Assembly: GCA_963930775.1 (NCBI GenBank)
Contig: OZ005704.1
Coordinates: 7,502,001 to 7,566,000, forward strand
Direction of reading: 5' to 3'
Length of the DNA stretch: 64,000 nt
Source of the DNA: Cliona cf. orientalis
Lineage: Eukaryota > Porifera > Demospongiae > Clionaida > Clionaidae
Shown one piece after another: positions 51,711 to 63,931 of this stretch (position 1 is the first letter of the stretch; every line of letters starts with the position of its first letter). The position numbers were made by a program, and so were the translations under genes. The notes below the pieces were generated by a model that did not search any database, had not been told where the DNA came from, and saw nothing but the letters and a program-made list of their open reading frames with translations.

Positions 51711-54618
51711 ATGATGGTAAGTTGACCTAAATTTCCGCTATATAAAATTTAAGGTGTTAGGTAGCGACAAAAAGCTTTGAAAAAGAGAGGGTCTTGCATG
51801 GGGTTCAAAGTACATCATGGAGAAGCTACTTCCGGGTATTTACAAGAATACTGCGCAGCTTTATCAAGGATATTAGAAGATGACATAATTTGGATGCCCC
51901 TGATAATTTCATGAATTATTGCCTACACAGGATGGCACTGACGATCAACCCCCTCAGCAAGCCGCCAAGGCAGAGGGGGAGGAGCCTAAACCGAAACCGA
52001 AGCCTCGTTCCGGCACCGTGGACCTTGAATTGGACACATCGCTACAGGTCGAGATATCTGATGCCCTCAGTGAACAGGACAAGGTCAAGTTCACCGTGCA
52101 CACAAAGGTTAGTAATAATTTAATAATTGCAATTCGCGGCCCATCAGATGTGAAACGCTAATATTATTGGAGTGACCTGATTTTTTATGTTTGTTTGGTT
52201 GTTGTAGTCGACGTTGAAAGTTTTCAAGACGCCTGACTTCACCGTGGTGAGGGAGCACGAGGAGTTTGTGTGGCTTCACGACAGATTCGTCGAGAACGAG
52301 GAGTATGCTGGAGTCATCGTGAGTCAATCAAAAATAATATTATTATTTTATGTACGTGATCCGTCTTGAATATTATGCTGATGTGACCTCTCTGCTGCAG
52401 ATCCCTCCAGCGCCTCCTAAGCCTGACTTTGATGAACCGAGGCACAAACTGGCCAAACTCAGAGAAGGTACATTTTTTAAAAAGGAGAATTTATCTAATT
52501 AAAAGAAAAATTCTTTATTAATTTTGTATCTCGTTTCATAATGATGTAACAATAATATAGGAGAGGATGCCATGACGAAAGAAGAGTACACCAAGATGAA
52601 ACAGGAGCTTGAAGCGTAAGTGGCCACAATTCTCATGAGCTGCTGATAGTAGTAAGGTATTACATACATAGCCTCGTCCCTCCAGGCCCTCCTCCCAGAT
52701 TTTCAGTATATTTGCGTGAAGCATTGAAAAGTTGGGAGGGGTGCCTATATAGGGATGTAGCTGAGCAGTATGGAATTATCATGATTTCCGTACATAGGAG
52801 AGATGTAGCTATTTCACACAAAAATAATGTTCTAATGGCTTTATTTCGTTCGTTTCCTGTAGGGAGTATCTGGCCACCTTCAAGAAGACGGTAGCCATGC
52901 ACGAGAACTTCCTGAGGCGATTGGCAGCTCACCCCACTCTCAGAAACGACCACAACTACCAGGTGTTCCTTGAGTTCAGTGGGGACGTAAGTCAGCTTGT
53001 TACTCTACTACAGCGATTTATGTGTTGAGTTGTATGTGTACATACGATCATAGTGGGGGAACTGCTACACGTACATGTAATTTTTGTGTTTCAGGCTAAG
53101 TGCACCGTGCGCATGATATTAGCTCAGTAGCCTGTAAGCAGATTAATTCCAAATTTCCAAGTCTATTATGATTCCAAATCTATTATTATAGCACCTAATT
53201 CTATACCTTTGTGTGTTATCTTGTACTCCACTGTCGTTATAGGATGTGAATATTATGACATTTATAGTGATTGTTATTAGATATTGGTCAAATTATTATC
53301 AAATTGATAGTGAAAGTTTACAGTTTTTGCTGTTGTATATTATTTCCAGTTGAGTGTACGCACCAAAAGCACTCGGGAGAGACTGGGCTCTCTCTTTAAA
53401 GGCTTCTCCAAAAGTATTGACGAGTCAATCGTTCTCAAGAACCAGAAAGAAGTGGACCCTTGGTTTGAGTCAGAGAAGAAGTTCCTTGATGAATACCATG
53501 TGAAGTAAGTGAGGGAGGGGGGAGAGAGGGAGAGGAGAGAGAGGGAGAGGGAGTTAGCCATTGTTCCCTTTCCTCAGAGTTCGAGATGCCACCAGACAGG
53601 CGGATAAGATGACCAAGAGCCACAAGAGGATTGCTGACTCTCTCATTGGAGTGGCCACCTATGTAGCTCTCATTTCTGCGGGGAAAGAGGACCCCCTTGC
53701 ACCGTAAGTCTCCAACTAAATAAATGGTACATCTAGTATACTAGTGACTTATTGCTAATTTTGTGTAGGCTCTATAAGAAGAGTAGTGATACATATGAAA
53801 AGCTCAGGGTAAGTTGAGCAGATTTACAAATGACCATCATGGATCAAATTGTATGATTTTATGGTTTTTGTGTCCAGAAACTCGAAGGTAGAGTAGCATC
53901 AGATGAAGATCTCAAACTGTCAGATCTGCTCCGTTACTACGAGAGAGATTCACAGGCTGCCTTGGTGAGACAAACAGACACACACACACCAACACAATGC
54001 ATGTACAAGTAATCCTACCCACAACAGGAAGATCCCTACAATGGAGAGTCCAGCTGACATTTCACTAGTGTATAGTAATTATTATTAACAATACCCTCAC
54101 ATGTGCAGGATCTTCTTTATCGTCGCACGAGGAGTTTGGCCAACTATGAGAGTGCCAATAAGAAGCTTGAGACAGCAAAGGCCAAGAGCAAGGGAGTCCA
54201 CGACGCTGAGGCTAACCAACAGACATGCAAGGAAAAGTTTGACAAACTCTCTGAAGTTGGCAGAGACGGTAAGACAGATGAAGCTTAAGTGATGTTAGAG
54301 GAAGATATGTGATGATAATGGATCCATTCTCTTTTAGAGCTAAAGTCTTTCAAGGAACGACGGGTTGCCACCTTTAAGAAGAATCTGGTGAGTTTTGTGT
54401 CCAAGTTAGTTGGTAAGGGGTCGTCTTACGTATACACACATCACACCACTTTTTCTTTCTTATAGGTGGAATTGTCTGAGCTAGAAGTGAAGCATGCTAA
54501 GGTAAGTAGATGGGTATCTTAAGTGTTGAATCAATCACTCTTTCCCTCTGTATACATGATTATGCAGTCACAGGTGGCGATACTGAGGGTAGCGCTGGCA
54601 GCCCTCAAGGAGATCTGA
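51711..54618 (+). CDS. Sorting nexin, SNX5/SNX6 type
   Basis: Fourteen exons, 414 residues: 51711-51716, 51931-52107, 52208-52318, 52401-52467, 52561-52615, 52863-52986, 53350-53504, 53578-53703, 53769-53808, 53878-53964, 54109-54268, 54338-54387, 54466-54501, 54568-54618. The first coding exon is just ATGATG. A PX domain ([52 protein letters not shown]) is followed by a helical BAR domain ([34 protein letters not shown]). Order and wording match vertebrate SNX5/6/32 (about 404-406 residues). These pair with SNX1/2 in endosome-to-Golgi coats. Which of the vertebrate paralogs it is cannot be told. Confidence 0.92.
53095..53133 (+). other. Candidate poison cassette exon in SNX
   Basis: A 39 nt segment inside the intron 52987-53349 has a good acceptor (TTTTTGTGTTTCAG) and donor (GTAAGC), keeps the phase, and carries an in-frame TAG after 11 codons. 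Inclusion would end the protein after the PX domain. Confidence 0.3.
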
Positions 54619-55198
54619 GGGGGAAGTGGTCAGCTCACACTGACACTTTTATACGATATAACTCACTAATTCTGTTCTGGTTACTCAGTACAATAGCCTT
54701 TAGTGCCTGTATACATTGTAGTTACGTATGTTGTATACTATGCTAGCTGTCACACTATTGTGCTTTGCGTATTGTGATTGACAGTGGTTTTGTGTTCCAA
54801 TGATCGTTTTCACAAGCTAGGGCTCTTCAAATTAACTTTTAATAGTGTGCATGGTGCTACACTATACAACTCTTTAATAATTATTATTAGTGATCTTTCT
54901 TGATCAAGATGCACGGTATGGATGGCATTGTAAAACAAAAAAATTTGGACAAGTATATAAAACACCACATGCACATGCATACATAAATCAATGACAATGC
55001 ACTCCATTACAGTCATGATACTGGCCTGTAGCTTAGTAGCAGTACTAATAGAATGTACATGTATGCAGAGACAAAAAGCACAGCACAGTATAGAAGAGCG
55101 GGGAGAAATGTATACTGACAAAAGAAAAACTCTATTGCATCATCACAATAATAATAATAATAATATAGCTGCTGTATGAAGGGGAAAAGGACATTATA
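54619..55198. other. Convergent 3' region SNX / 902-aa gene
   Basis: AT-rich gap with no exon that I can support. An ATAATAATAATAATAATA run lies near 55145-55165. Confidence 0.5.
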
Positions 55199-58198
55199 CT
55201 AGTTCTTGCGAGGAGTATTGGATTTTCTTGACTTAGTTCTCGTCCACTTCTTACTGGCCGAACGTCTCTTTCGTTTTTTACCAGAGAGTGGCGGACTTTT
55301 AGACACCGCTCGACTCAGCTGTGCCAAGACAATGTTTGATATTCTCAGCTCGTACGGCGCCGACTCGATCTGCTTCAGAATATCTTCAAACATTTCGTCA
55401 CTTTCGGTGCCGTCCTCATGGTTCACTACTACCCCGCTGTTCTTTCCTTCTCTCCCCACTCCTCCATCCACGGCCATCGCCATTCTCTCCATCATCTCCT
55501 CTCCCCCTCCTCCTCCCTCTCCCATACCTACTCTTTCTTTCCCTCTACCTCCTCCTCCCTCTCTCCCTCTTTCTCTCTCTCCTTCCCTTCTTTGCTTCTC
55601 TTCAACAGAACTTATAGTCCCATCGCTTTCCTCTCCAGACGGTGTGCTATATCCCGTGCTCAGTGAATTCATCGCGCTGGTGGTAATGATCACAGTCTCG
55701 CAGGAGATGTCTTCAGCCACTGCCATATCCGGTGCTCCCCGTGGTCTCTCGGCTGTAGTTACAGTACTGCTCCCTCCGCTGAATTCCGTCACGTCTGTCA
55801 GCTCCATAGTCGACGCCGTGACCTCACAACCGATCGTTATCGATTCTCCCGATTCGTTGCAGTCTTCGAGGACCATGTCCGCATCGGGGTTTTGAATTGG
55901 AACGTCTTCCTCAATCGGTTTAGGCTCCTGTTGAGGTGGGGACAATGGAGGTGGTTCGTCCTGCTGTGTGACTACCGTGTACTCTACGGGCATGGGGACG
56001 TCAGATTTGGGCTCGATCACAGCCACCTCCAGCACTTGGTCTTCGATGATTGTCGGTAGAAGGTCGACGGGATCATGGAGTACCTCCATGGCTCCTCCCG
56101 GATCAGGCACGAGGTTTTCGATGCTCATTCTGCTGGTGTCGTCACCTTCCACAGCCACTGTAGAGTGATCGAGGACTGGAAAATGACCATTGACCTCACC
56201 TACAATATTATTGGGGTGTTCCTCCTCATTTGGCATCAAAATTCTTTCTTGTATTACTGTCCCGGTCTCATCAAATACCTGCTGAGCGTGGCTGGGGACT
56301 TCCTGTGGTGGAATGCCCCTATTCGTTTGATCTTCATTAACTTGTGAAGAAGACTCCTCCCCCCCACTCTGTGGTGGTGCCGGTGCCGGCTGTCTGACAT
56401 CACTACATGTATTCTGAGGCTCAACCATAGCGTAGCTGTGCTCAGTCCTAGTCCTAGCTTCGTCACCTTGCTGGGAAACACTAGTTAATGTCGCCTGCTG
56501 GTGTACGTGTGAACCAGCACTTTCTCCCACGTTGACAGTCGGTGAACTCTTGACAAACGTCGTGTTGAGATCTCTTTGAGGCTGTGGTGAGACTTCGCCC
56601 TGAACGCCACCAACGGATGAGGAGAGAGGTAGGGGTGAGGACTCAAAAGCTGACCCCTCTATGCTCATATCGACAGGTAGAGAAGGGTGATCACTGACTG
56701 GTGCTGGTAAAGGGTGACTAGCGATGGGTAGAGAAGGAGGGTGACTGTTCTTCGTAGCTGTGGTGGTCGTGATGGCGGCAGTGGAAGGGCTAGGTAGTTG
56801 TTGAGGAGAGGGATTCAAGGCACTAATCGTTGAATTCTGTTCAGTGTTCGTTCCAACATCATCTTTCATGAGAATGGCGGGAGGTAAAGCTTCTGCAGCA
56901 CTCACACTTGTTATGATGCTATTATTCGGGGTAATTACAGGGGCCAGAGATTCTCCCCCAGAGCGGGAAAATCGAAGGGGCACAGAATTGGTCGATAATC
57001 TAACATTGCCGTACGTCTTGGTTAGTTCTTCGGGACTGCCTTGCATGTCCGAAGTCTCAGGGGTAGATTTTGCGATCTCCTTATTGCCATGACTACCAGA
57101 TGCCCCTTCCATTACTGAACTTTGACCCTCCACCGGCTCCGCTGACTTCGGGTCTCGACTAGTGCTATCCTTGGGAGCGGTTGTCGATTCCATGGGAACG
57201 GGAACAGAGGAGATGGGTGTGGCAATGTCCCGACAGACGTTCATTGGTAGGCGGGGCGGCTGGGGGCGTTGTGGGTGTGGCAATTGTGGTGTTGCGTTCA
57301 TTAGCCCGAGGCTTGCGTCGAGGATGTTGCCGGTGAGTGTCCGGTTGTGAAGGGGAGGGAGGCGAGGGGTCATCGTCTGCTTCATCTGTTGAATACGTCT
57401 CAGCGTCGAGGCTTGCTCCAACACAAACTGCATCTCCTAAAAAATATGGATAGGACAAGAATTATTTTTGATAGCCCACCTGCTATAGATAATCTCTGAG
57501 AACGTAACGATTTTCCCCCCATACCCCTCTCATTGTGGCAATAAATTGAAGTGTGGATGAATACTCAAACAGATGTGATGGGCGTGTACTTACGGCTATG
57601 AGTTGGTCCGGCTGTTCCATGGAGTGCTCCCTCGGCTGAATGGGCGGTACCACATTCTGCTGACTCAGCAAACTAGCTTTGAATTCATCCTGAGCCACCT
57701 GCAGTCTATGTGACTGCATTGTGTGTGTACATGAGGATATTTCAAGGTAAAATAAGTACACAAAACTAAAAGCTAGACCTACTATTGCCTCCAGGTAGTG
57801 TTCCCCTTTCTCTGTCTCCTGTTGTCTTGCTATGCCAAAGGCTTCTTGCCTTCTTCGAAAGAGGCCATCTTTGAGGCCAATCTGTGTGTCTTCAATGGTC
57901 TCTTTCTCCTGTCTCAGTTGGTGGTCCACAGGTCTATACGCTGCGGTAGGACAGCAATCAACTGCGTAAGTCAACTTGTTGATTTCTGTAAATTTGGTAT
58001 CTCACCTGGCTTAATGGCTTCTAAGTTTTGTTTTTTCCGCCATTTTCGCTTTCTTTTGCTCAAAACCTTCGCAATTTTCAGACATTTGGATTTCTTCGGT
58101 ATAGATTCTTCTAACCGCCGCGAAATTAGCTTGACAATCTCTTCTCTAAGCCTAGCGCTCTCCGAGCAAAACTCTTCAATTTGACCTTCAGCCGCCAT
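55199..58198 (-). CDS. Uncharacterised disordered protein, 902 aa
   Basis: Four exons: 58198-58006, 57940-57783, 57713-57594 and 57436-55199. I do not recognise the family. Residues 1-150 are helical and charged: an N-terminal EEFCSESARLREEIVKLISR stretch, a basic patch SKRKRKWRKKQN, and then heptad-like sequence up to about residue 170. The remaining 730 residues are low in complexity, rich in Pro, Ser, Thr and Glu, with a Gly/Glu/Arg block near residue 800. The C-terminus is strongly basic (GKKRKRRSASKKW, TRTKSRKSNTPRKN), suggesting a nuclear, nucleic-acid-associated protein. I considered PDCD7 and BRD8 but found no decisive motif. It starts 125 bp from GPATCH11 on the other strand. Confidence 0.7.
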
Positions 58199-58323
58199 TT
58201 TTTTGAATTTTCTAAATAAATTGCCGAGTAAAATTTTTTTTATCTTCCCGCTCGGGTAACGCCTACCTAAACGTCACATGACCTAATGAATTTCGTGGAT
58301 AAGGGGTTAAAATTCAAAATCCA
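58199..58323. promoter_or_regulatory. Divergent promoter 902-aa gene / GPATCH11
   Basis: A 125 bp gap with GTCACATGAC at 58273-58282, the same ten bases found in the Rab1/MEMO1 promoter. Confidence 0.4.
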
Positions 58324-59338
<1,015 letters not shown>

Positions 59339-59524
59339 TATTGATCAACGCAAACTATGCAAGTTTGCTATAGTACAAGTGGATATTCAATAGTATGGTG
59401 ATGACGATGTACAGTACAGGTGCAATACTATACATGGTGGACTATACTGTACTTGAATGAATTATCCTGAAAGTCCAGTCCAAAATAATAAAGTTTTGAA
59501 GTTTTGATCTCTGTATAAACATCA

Positions 59525-59844
59525 TTATCTCAGTGTTGTTTCATCTGTGGCAAAAATAAAGAAAATATTTTGTTTATGCTATTTTTTGTGATTGTGTATT
59601 CAACACTATTAATGGTCTTCTTTTACTTACATTTCTGTTGAAAATGTCTCCGTTTTGCTAACTCGTGTAGTTCCAGCTTGTCTGGCTTAGTCTCTTTAGC
59701 CCAGGCCATTCTCCCTTCCGAGGTCTTGGCCGTGTTCTCCTCAAACACAGAGCTCTTCAGCGCATGCTCGTAGTGTCTCCTCGTCGCCCTAGTCCACTGC
59801 TGGTTGGAGCTGCCTTCCACCTGACACCATGACTCGGTGTTCAT
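59525..59844 (-). CDS. Orphan small protein, 77 aa
   Basis: Two exons, 59844-59631 and 59544-59525, give MNTESWCQVEG to the end KYETTLR. It is hydrophilic, has no membrane helix, and holds two Trp, with an RRHYEHALKSSVFEENT stretch and an ARRHFQQ-like end. I do not recognise the family. The second exon supplies only six residues and rests on phase and a good acceptor (TTTTTGCCACAG). A perfect RFX X-box lies 75 bp upstream of its start codon, suggesting, but not showing, a ciliary role. Confidence 0.55.
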
Positions 59845-60083
59845 CGCTGGAGCTGGCGCTTGCCAAGTTTCAAAGCCTAGAAGCTGCGAAGCTAGCTCGC
59901 TGCTTGCCCTGGAGCGTTGTAGTCATGGAAACCTGGCGTGTACGTGTACGCATGCGTGGAACATTGAATGCGCGCGCGGACTGTTTAGGCGGGAGTTTTG
60001 AAAAAGCGCGGTTATCTGCAGCTGTCTACTTAAAGCGTGCTGCATGAAACGTTTATCAACAGAATTGGAGTCAGCAGCGCAGC
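59845..60083. promoter_or_regulatory. Divergent promoter orphan / MAJIN with RFX X-box
   Basis: The 239 bp gap is CpG-rich (CGCGCGCGG near 59970). GTAGTCATGGAAAC at 59919-59932 fits the RFX X-box consensus GTHNYYATRRNAAC at every position. ACGCATGCGTGG follows at 59949. Confidence 0.5.
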
Positions 60084-61464
60084 ATGCAAGTCAACATGGA
60101 GGATGTGAAGCTACCTGGCCCCCATACAAGGGTGGTACTCTTTGATGAGAACATCTTCAAGCTCAAATTCAAACTCAGGTACACATACTACCAGATAACA
60201 TAGCTACTTGCATGTAGCAGCTGACCTAAGCTAGTGGCTGCTTCATACAAATTGTAACACTATTTAGTATTTTATTATTCTCTATATAACTAGTGGTGGT
60301 GACCTGTCTAGAATTGAAGAGTCTCTCTATACCAACCAAATACTTCAAAAAGATATCAAGGTTTGTGTGAAATTTGAAACTGAAATTGATGCAAATTCTA
60401 GTAATCATTATTCCACAAGTGTATGCATGTATTAAGGTTTATTTATTTGCGCTATCTATTTCATAGGAGGCCACAGCTTCTATCCTTGCTCATATCTGCA
60501 ATACAGGAACACCAATAGCCGTGAAGACAAGGCACATTGTTGTCTACCCAGGCTGCCTCCCGTGGAAGAGTGCCGTCTACAATAAGCTCGAGTTCTCCCA
60601 TGGAGAGAGGCAGCTCAAGCCACACCCACAAGTCATCTTCCTGCTGATACACATCTATGAAGCGCCACCACCATCAGCACCACCTAGGAATGGTAAGCAG
60701 AGAGCTTACTCATCTCTAATCTTTATATTAGCTATCCCTAATTCTTTAGAGTACAAGCTGATACTGGCTTGTATCTTACAGTCTGAAACATACGAACTTA
60801 GGGAAATTTTTTCTCCTTGCTTATGTGTGCCATTTTTGGTACATTTGCACATGCCATTTTTGGTTAATTTGTATACCACTGATGTAGCTACAGTAATATA
60901 TGCCTAGCAAATTTCAATATTTTTAGTGTGTATCTGTGCAACCTTTATTCAGGTGGGGCTTGTATGGAAGGTGACATGAGGTTTACTCTTGGAAAGCATG
61001 TACGCTCTTCACAAGATTCCATTCATGGAGAGACTGAGCATGCTCAGCCTGGAACTACCAGGGTACCATCAGCGAGAAAGAGACTCAAGATGGATGCTCA
61101 GGATTTTACAGCCACTCTACCATCAGCAGCAAGTGATGCAGCTCTCCCCTTGCCTACTGAGCATGCTCAGATGGATACCCCTGCACCAGCTACAAGTACA
61201 GGAGCCAGGAAATACGAAATGGGAGAGAAGGAAGCACTTCCTGGTGCTGAATGGGACGAATCGAATGATAGAAAGGAACCTCTGTCACTGACACATCGGA
61301 TTGTGAGGTGAGTGCATCCGAATTGGAGTTAAATCATATTATAAAGGGGGTACCTCATTCATTGTTATAGTACAGTAGGGGGTTGCTGTTGAGATTCCGG
61401 ATAATTCTTCGCTTAATTTGTTTTCAGATCGATAATGAGTTTTATTGGTTGGGACTGGAGTTAA
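60084..61464 (+). CDS. MAJIN: MAJIN homolog (meiotic telomere protein)
   Basis: Five exons: 60084-60178, 60294-60360, 60467-60692, 60953-61307 and 61428-61464, 259 residues (human about 254). A second in-frame ATG at 60096 is possible. The N-terminal domain aligns with MAJIN: HTRVVLFDENIFKLKFKL, then HIVVYPGCLPWKSAVYNKLEF, HGERQLKPHPQVIFLLIHIYE, equal to the human ETRFLHAG, FKIRYG, HFIVFPYKSKWE and HLKFKHGE blocks. A disordered, basic middle (ARKRLKMD) follows, and the last exon ends with IMSFIGWDWS, an amphipathic stretch in place of the human hydrophobic C-terminus. In mammals MAJIN ties telomeres to the inner nuclear membrane with TERB1 and TERB2 in meiosis. Confidence 0.75.
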
Positions 61465-61689
61465 ACGATAACCAATATCAAGATCAAAGTAATAATGAGA
61501 TTGGTGACTAAAATTAATGTACAAGTTCAGATAATATATAGAAAAAGACAGTGGAAGATACACTACTTTAGTATTGCCAAACACAAATATAACACACAGA
61601 CGTACATGTACATAGATGCAAAAGTATTGTCACGCTGTTTGGTACAAAAGTTAAGAAAGTATAGAGTGAAGAATATTAAATTAATGTGA

Positions 61690-63931
61690 TCATGTGATGA
61701 TGTGGTGGTGTCGGTATGTGAGTTGGTCCTCCCGGGAGCTGGTCACGCAGGCCTTTTTGAGTTCACTGATCGTGGTACTGTCCAAGTCACCAACGGAGAA
61801 TACACCAAAGTCTAGCGCCGCTTCAGTCCACAGTGCTGCGTGCTGCGCTACGATGTCTGCATTACAAAGAAAAAGAGCGTCATACATAAAGAAATAAAGA
61901 GCCACACAAGCCTAGAAGCCTATGACACAATAGTTTATTGATCTCAAGCTTATATAGAAGCTCAACATTTCATGAGATTCTAATGACATTGGTTAATGTC
62001 AGGGGTATCTCCTTACAGTGGAAAGACAACACTAGTATGATCATTTATATGGCCTGAAAATTAGCTTGGAATTACTATAACATACATGACTTGTACAAAA
62101 TGAGCAGCTGATGCATACAGATATACAGACACTTATACTTACAGTCAAAGAGTGAAATGTAGTCTGGTACACCATAGCTTGTGGAGTGGAAAAGGTTGTT
62201 AAGCTGCGGCTGGGATGGCCTGCGGACGATACATGATTCACCTGCTGTCTTGAGCCCCAGCTGGAGGAGGACGGAGGCTAGCTGGTCGGGAGGAGAGTCA
62301 ATGTTTGTGAGGAACACACGAATGTCCATGTAGCGATGGAGATGATCGTCTTCGCAGAGGTCAGACAGATAGTCTGTAAACCACTGTAGTGAGTGGTGGT
62401 CAGCGTGTGTGTGTGTGTGGGGGGGGGGGGGGGGAAGGGGGGAGTAAATAATTATGTATTGTGTCAACAATGTTGTAAATAGTACTCTAGATCGATGTAG
62501 TAAGGGGATTTATTCCTTACCTCAAAATCGTTACCACTGGGGATGACCCACACCAAATAGAGCTTTGAAAGAATGGGTTGGCATCTAGAGGGGGGAGAGA
62601 GGAAAGAGAGAAGATGACGATAATTTTGGAGATAGAGTAAATAGGACACTTAGTATTAGAATGAAACCTGCTACCACAGAAATCATTGCATTAGAAAGGA
62701 AGAAGGAAACAGGGCACCCTATTTCAGCAATACTGCTCCCATTCTTACAACATCCAGGGCCGTATTGCAACTATTGAGGGCCACTACTGCACACACATGG
62801 ACGTTTATAGACGTTTGTGTACGTGCTAAGGTTACAGATTTCAAACTGCGGGTTGCTGCGAGGCCATACATTTTGAATTTGTTGCCGTGAGGCCTTATTC
62901 GGAGTATTCTCGCCCGCTATGGTATCACAGGAACTTAGGTGACCTATCGGAGTGTGAATTGGTAATTGCGATATTGTAGGTGGACAGTTGCAGGTGATAG
63001 TGAATCACATTTAATTATGTATTCTATTAGTGGGCCACCTGGACCAAGTACAGTAATGCTACAAATCTAATGTAGCAGGGAGACTCGCTAAGCTAAACTA
63101 TGGGCTACCACTTACCCACAGTGACAGACGGCACCCTTTCTGAACTCGAGAAACTTCTTGACAATGGCTTTAGCTACGTGTGGACCATCTCCTCCCCCAC
63201 ACACTAGAGTTGAGACCTTGTAGTCATAAATCATCATAGAGATGTCTTTTGGCCCATACCTGCAGCAAATGTTTAGAGTCAAACAATGAAATGAAAAGGT
63301 GCTCTCTATTGACAGTATACAGACGTGATGCTTATAAATGGTTGTTGGGTCAACTCCGCTACGCATCGTACTCGCTTTGTTTACCATTTCCTTAAAGAGA
63401 GTAGCTTCTTCCCTCGAGAAGCCAGCCCTTCTTTTTGCAGAGATGAATAGCCTTGCAACCACAGCCATTCGATTCAGACCCCAAACTAACTAATCAAAAC
63501 ACAAGCCACTTGCATTCAAAGTATGGCCCTTGCGGAAAATGGGAAAATTGAATGTTGAAGATGAGCGAGAGCTGCTGAGCACATGCTACCCTTCCTGTTC
63601 CACTAAGTTTGGTAGTATACAGTGGGTTTTACAACCTATGTGATCTCGGCTTCGTAAACAGGATGTTATGAGGACCTTTTTCCCTTTCTATGTTGGTTTA
63701 ATTGTAGCCACTTCCTAGATACATGCAATTGTGGATGACTCACGGTCCTGAGAAGGAGACTGGTTTCTTCTCGGCTGGGTGTCCTTTCTCCGTTTCGATC
63801 CTTGTCTTCTCTCCTCTCTTGCCGTTTCTGGTGGGCACGGTACGTGGCATGTTGTAGGGATGAACCTTGAGCTGGCTGAAGGCATTGGCAAACCATGGAT
63901 TGCCAGAATGAGGGATGTACACTGTCAATTT
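61690..63931 (-). CDS. NADPH oxidase/ferric reductase-like, C-terminal part
   Basis: Five exons in order 63931-63744, 63259-63116, 62584-62521, 62383-62143 and 61856-61690; upstream exons lie beyond the right edge. The readable part is the cytosolic FAD/NAD(P)-binding half: VYIPHSGNPWF, HPYNMP, VSFSGPYGPKD (pyrophosphate-type GPYG loop), YDYKVSTLVCGGGDGPHVAKA (nucleotide-binding Gly-rich strand) and KLYLVWVIPSGNDFEWFTDYL, as in ferric-reductase NAD-binding domains. The final strand reads FGVFSVGDLDS where the family normally has a CGP. NOX or FRE-type transfer of electrons across a membrane would be the parent function. Family choice between NOX and other ferric-reductase-like proteins is open. 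Confidence 0.55.

Noticed and set aside
55206-55895. Plus-strand ORF of 229 aa opposite the 902-aa gene
   Set aside because: It is a Leu/Ser/Pro-rich shadow of the low-complexity minus-strand exon.
55199-58198. Assignment of the 902-aa protein to PDCD7 (U11-59K) or BRD8
   Set aside because: The basic helical start and Ser/Pro composition are suggestive, but no bromodomain and no specific PDCD7 motif can be seen.
63260-63468. In-frame extension beginning MAVVARLFISAKRR upstream of exon 63259
   Set aside because: A good acceptor (TTTGCTGCAG) precedes GTATGGGCC and the phase joins exactly to SGP of the previous exon, so this stretch is intron. An alternative start cannot be fully excluded.
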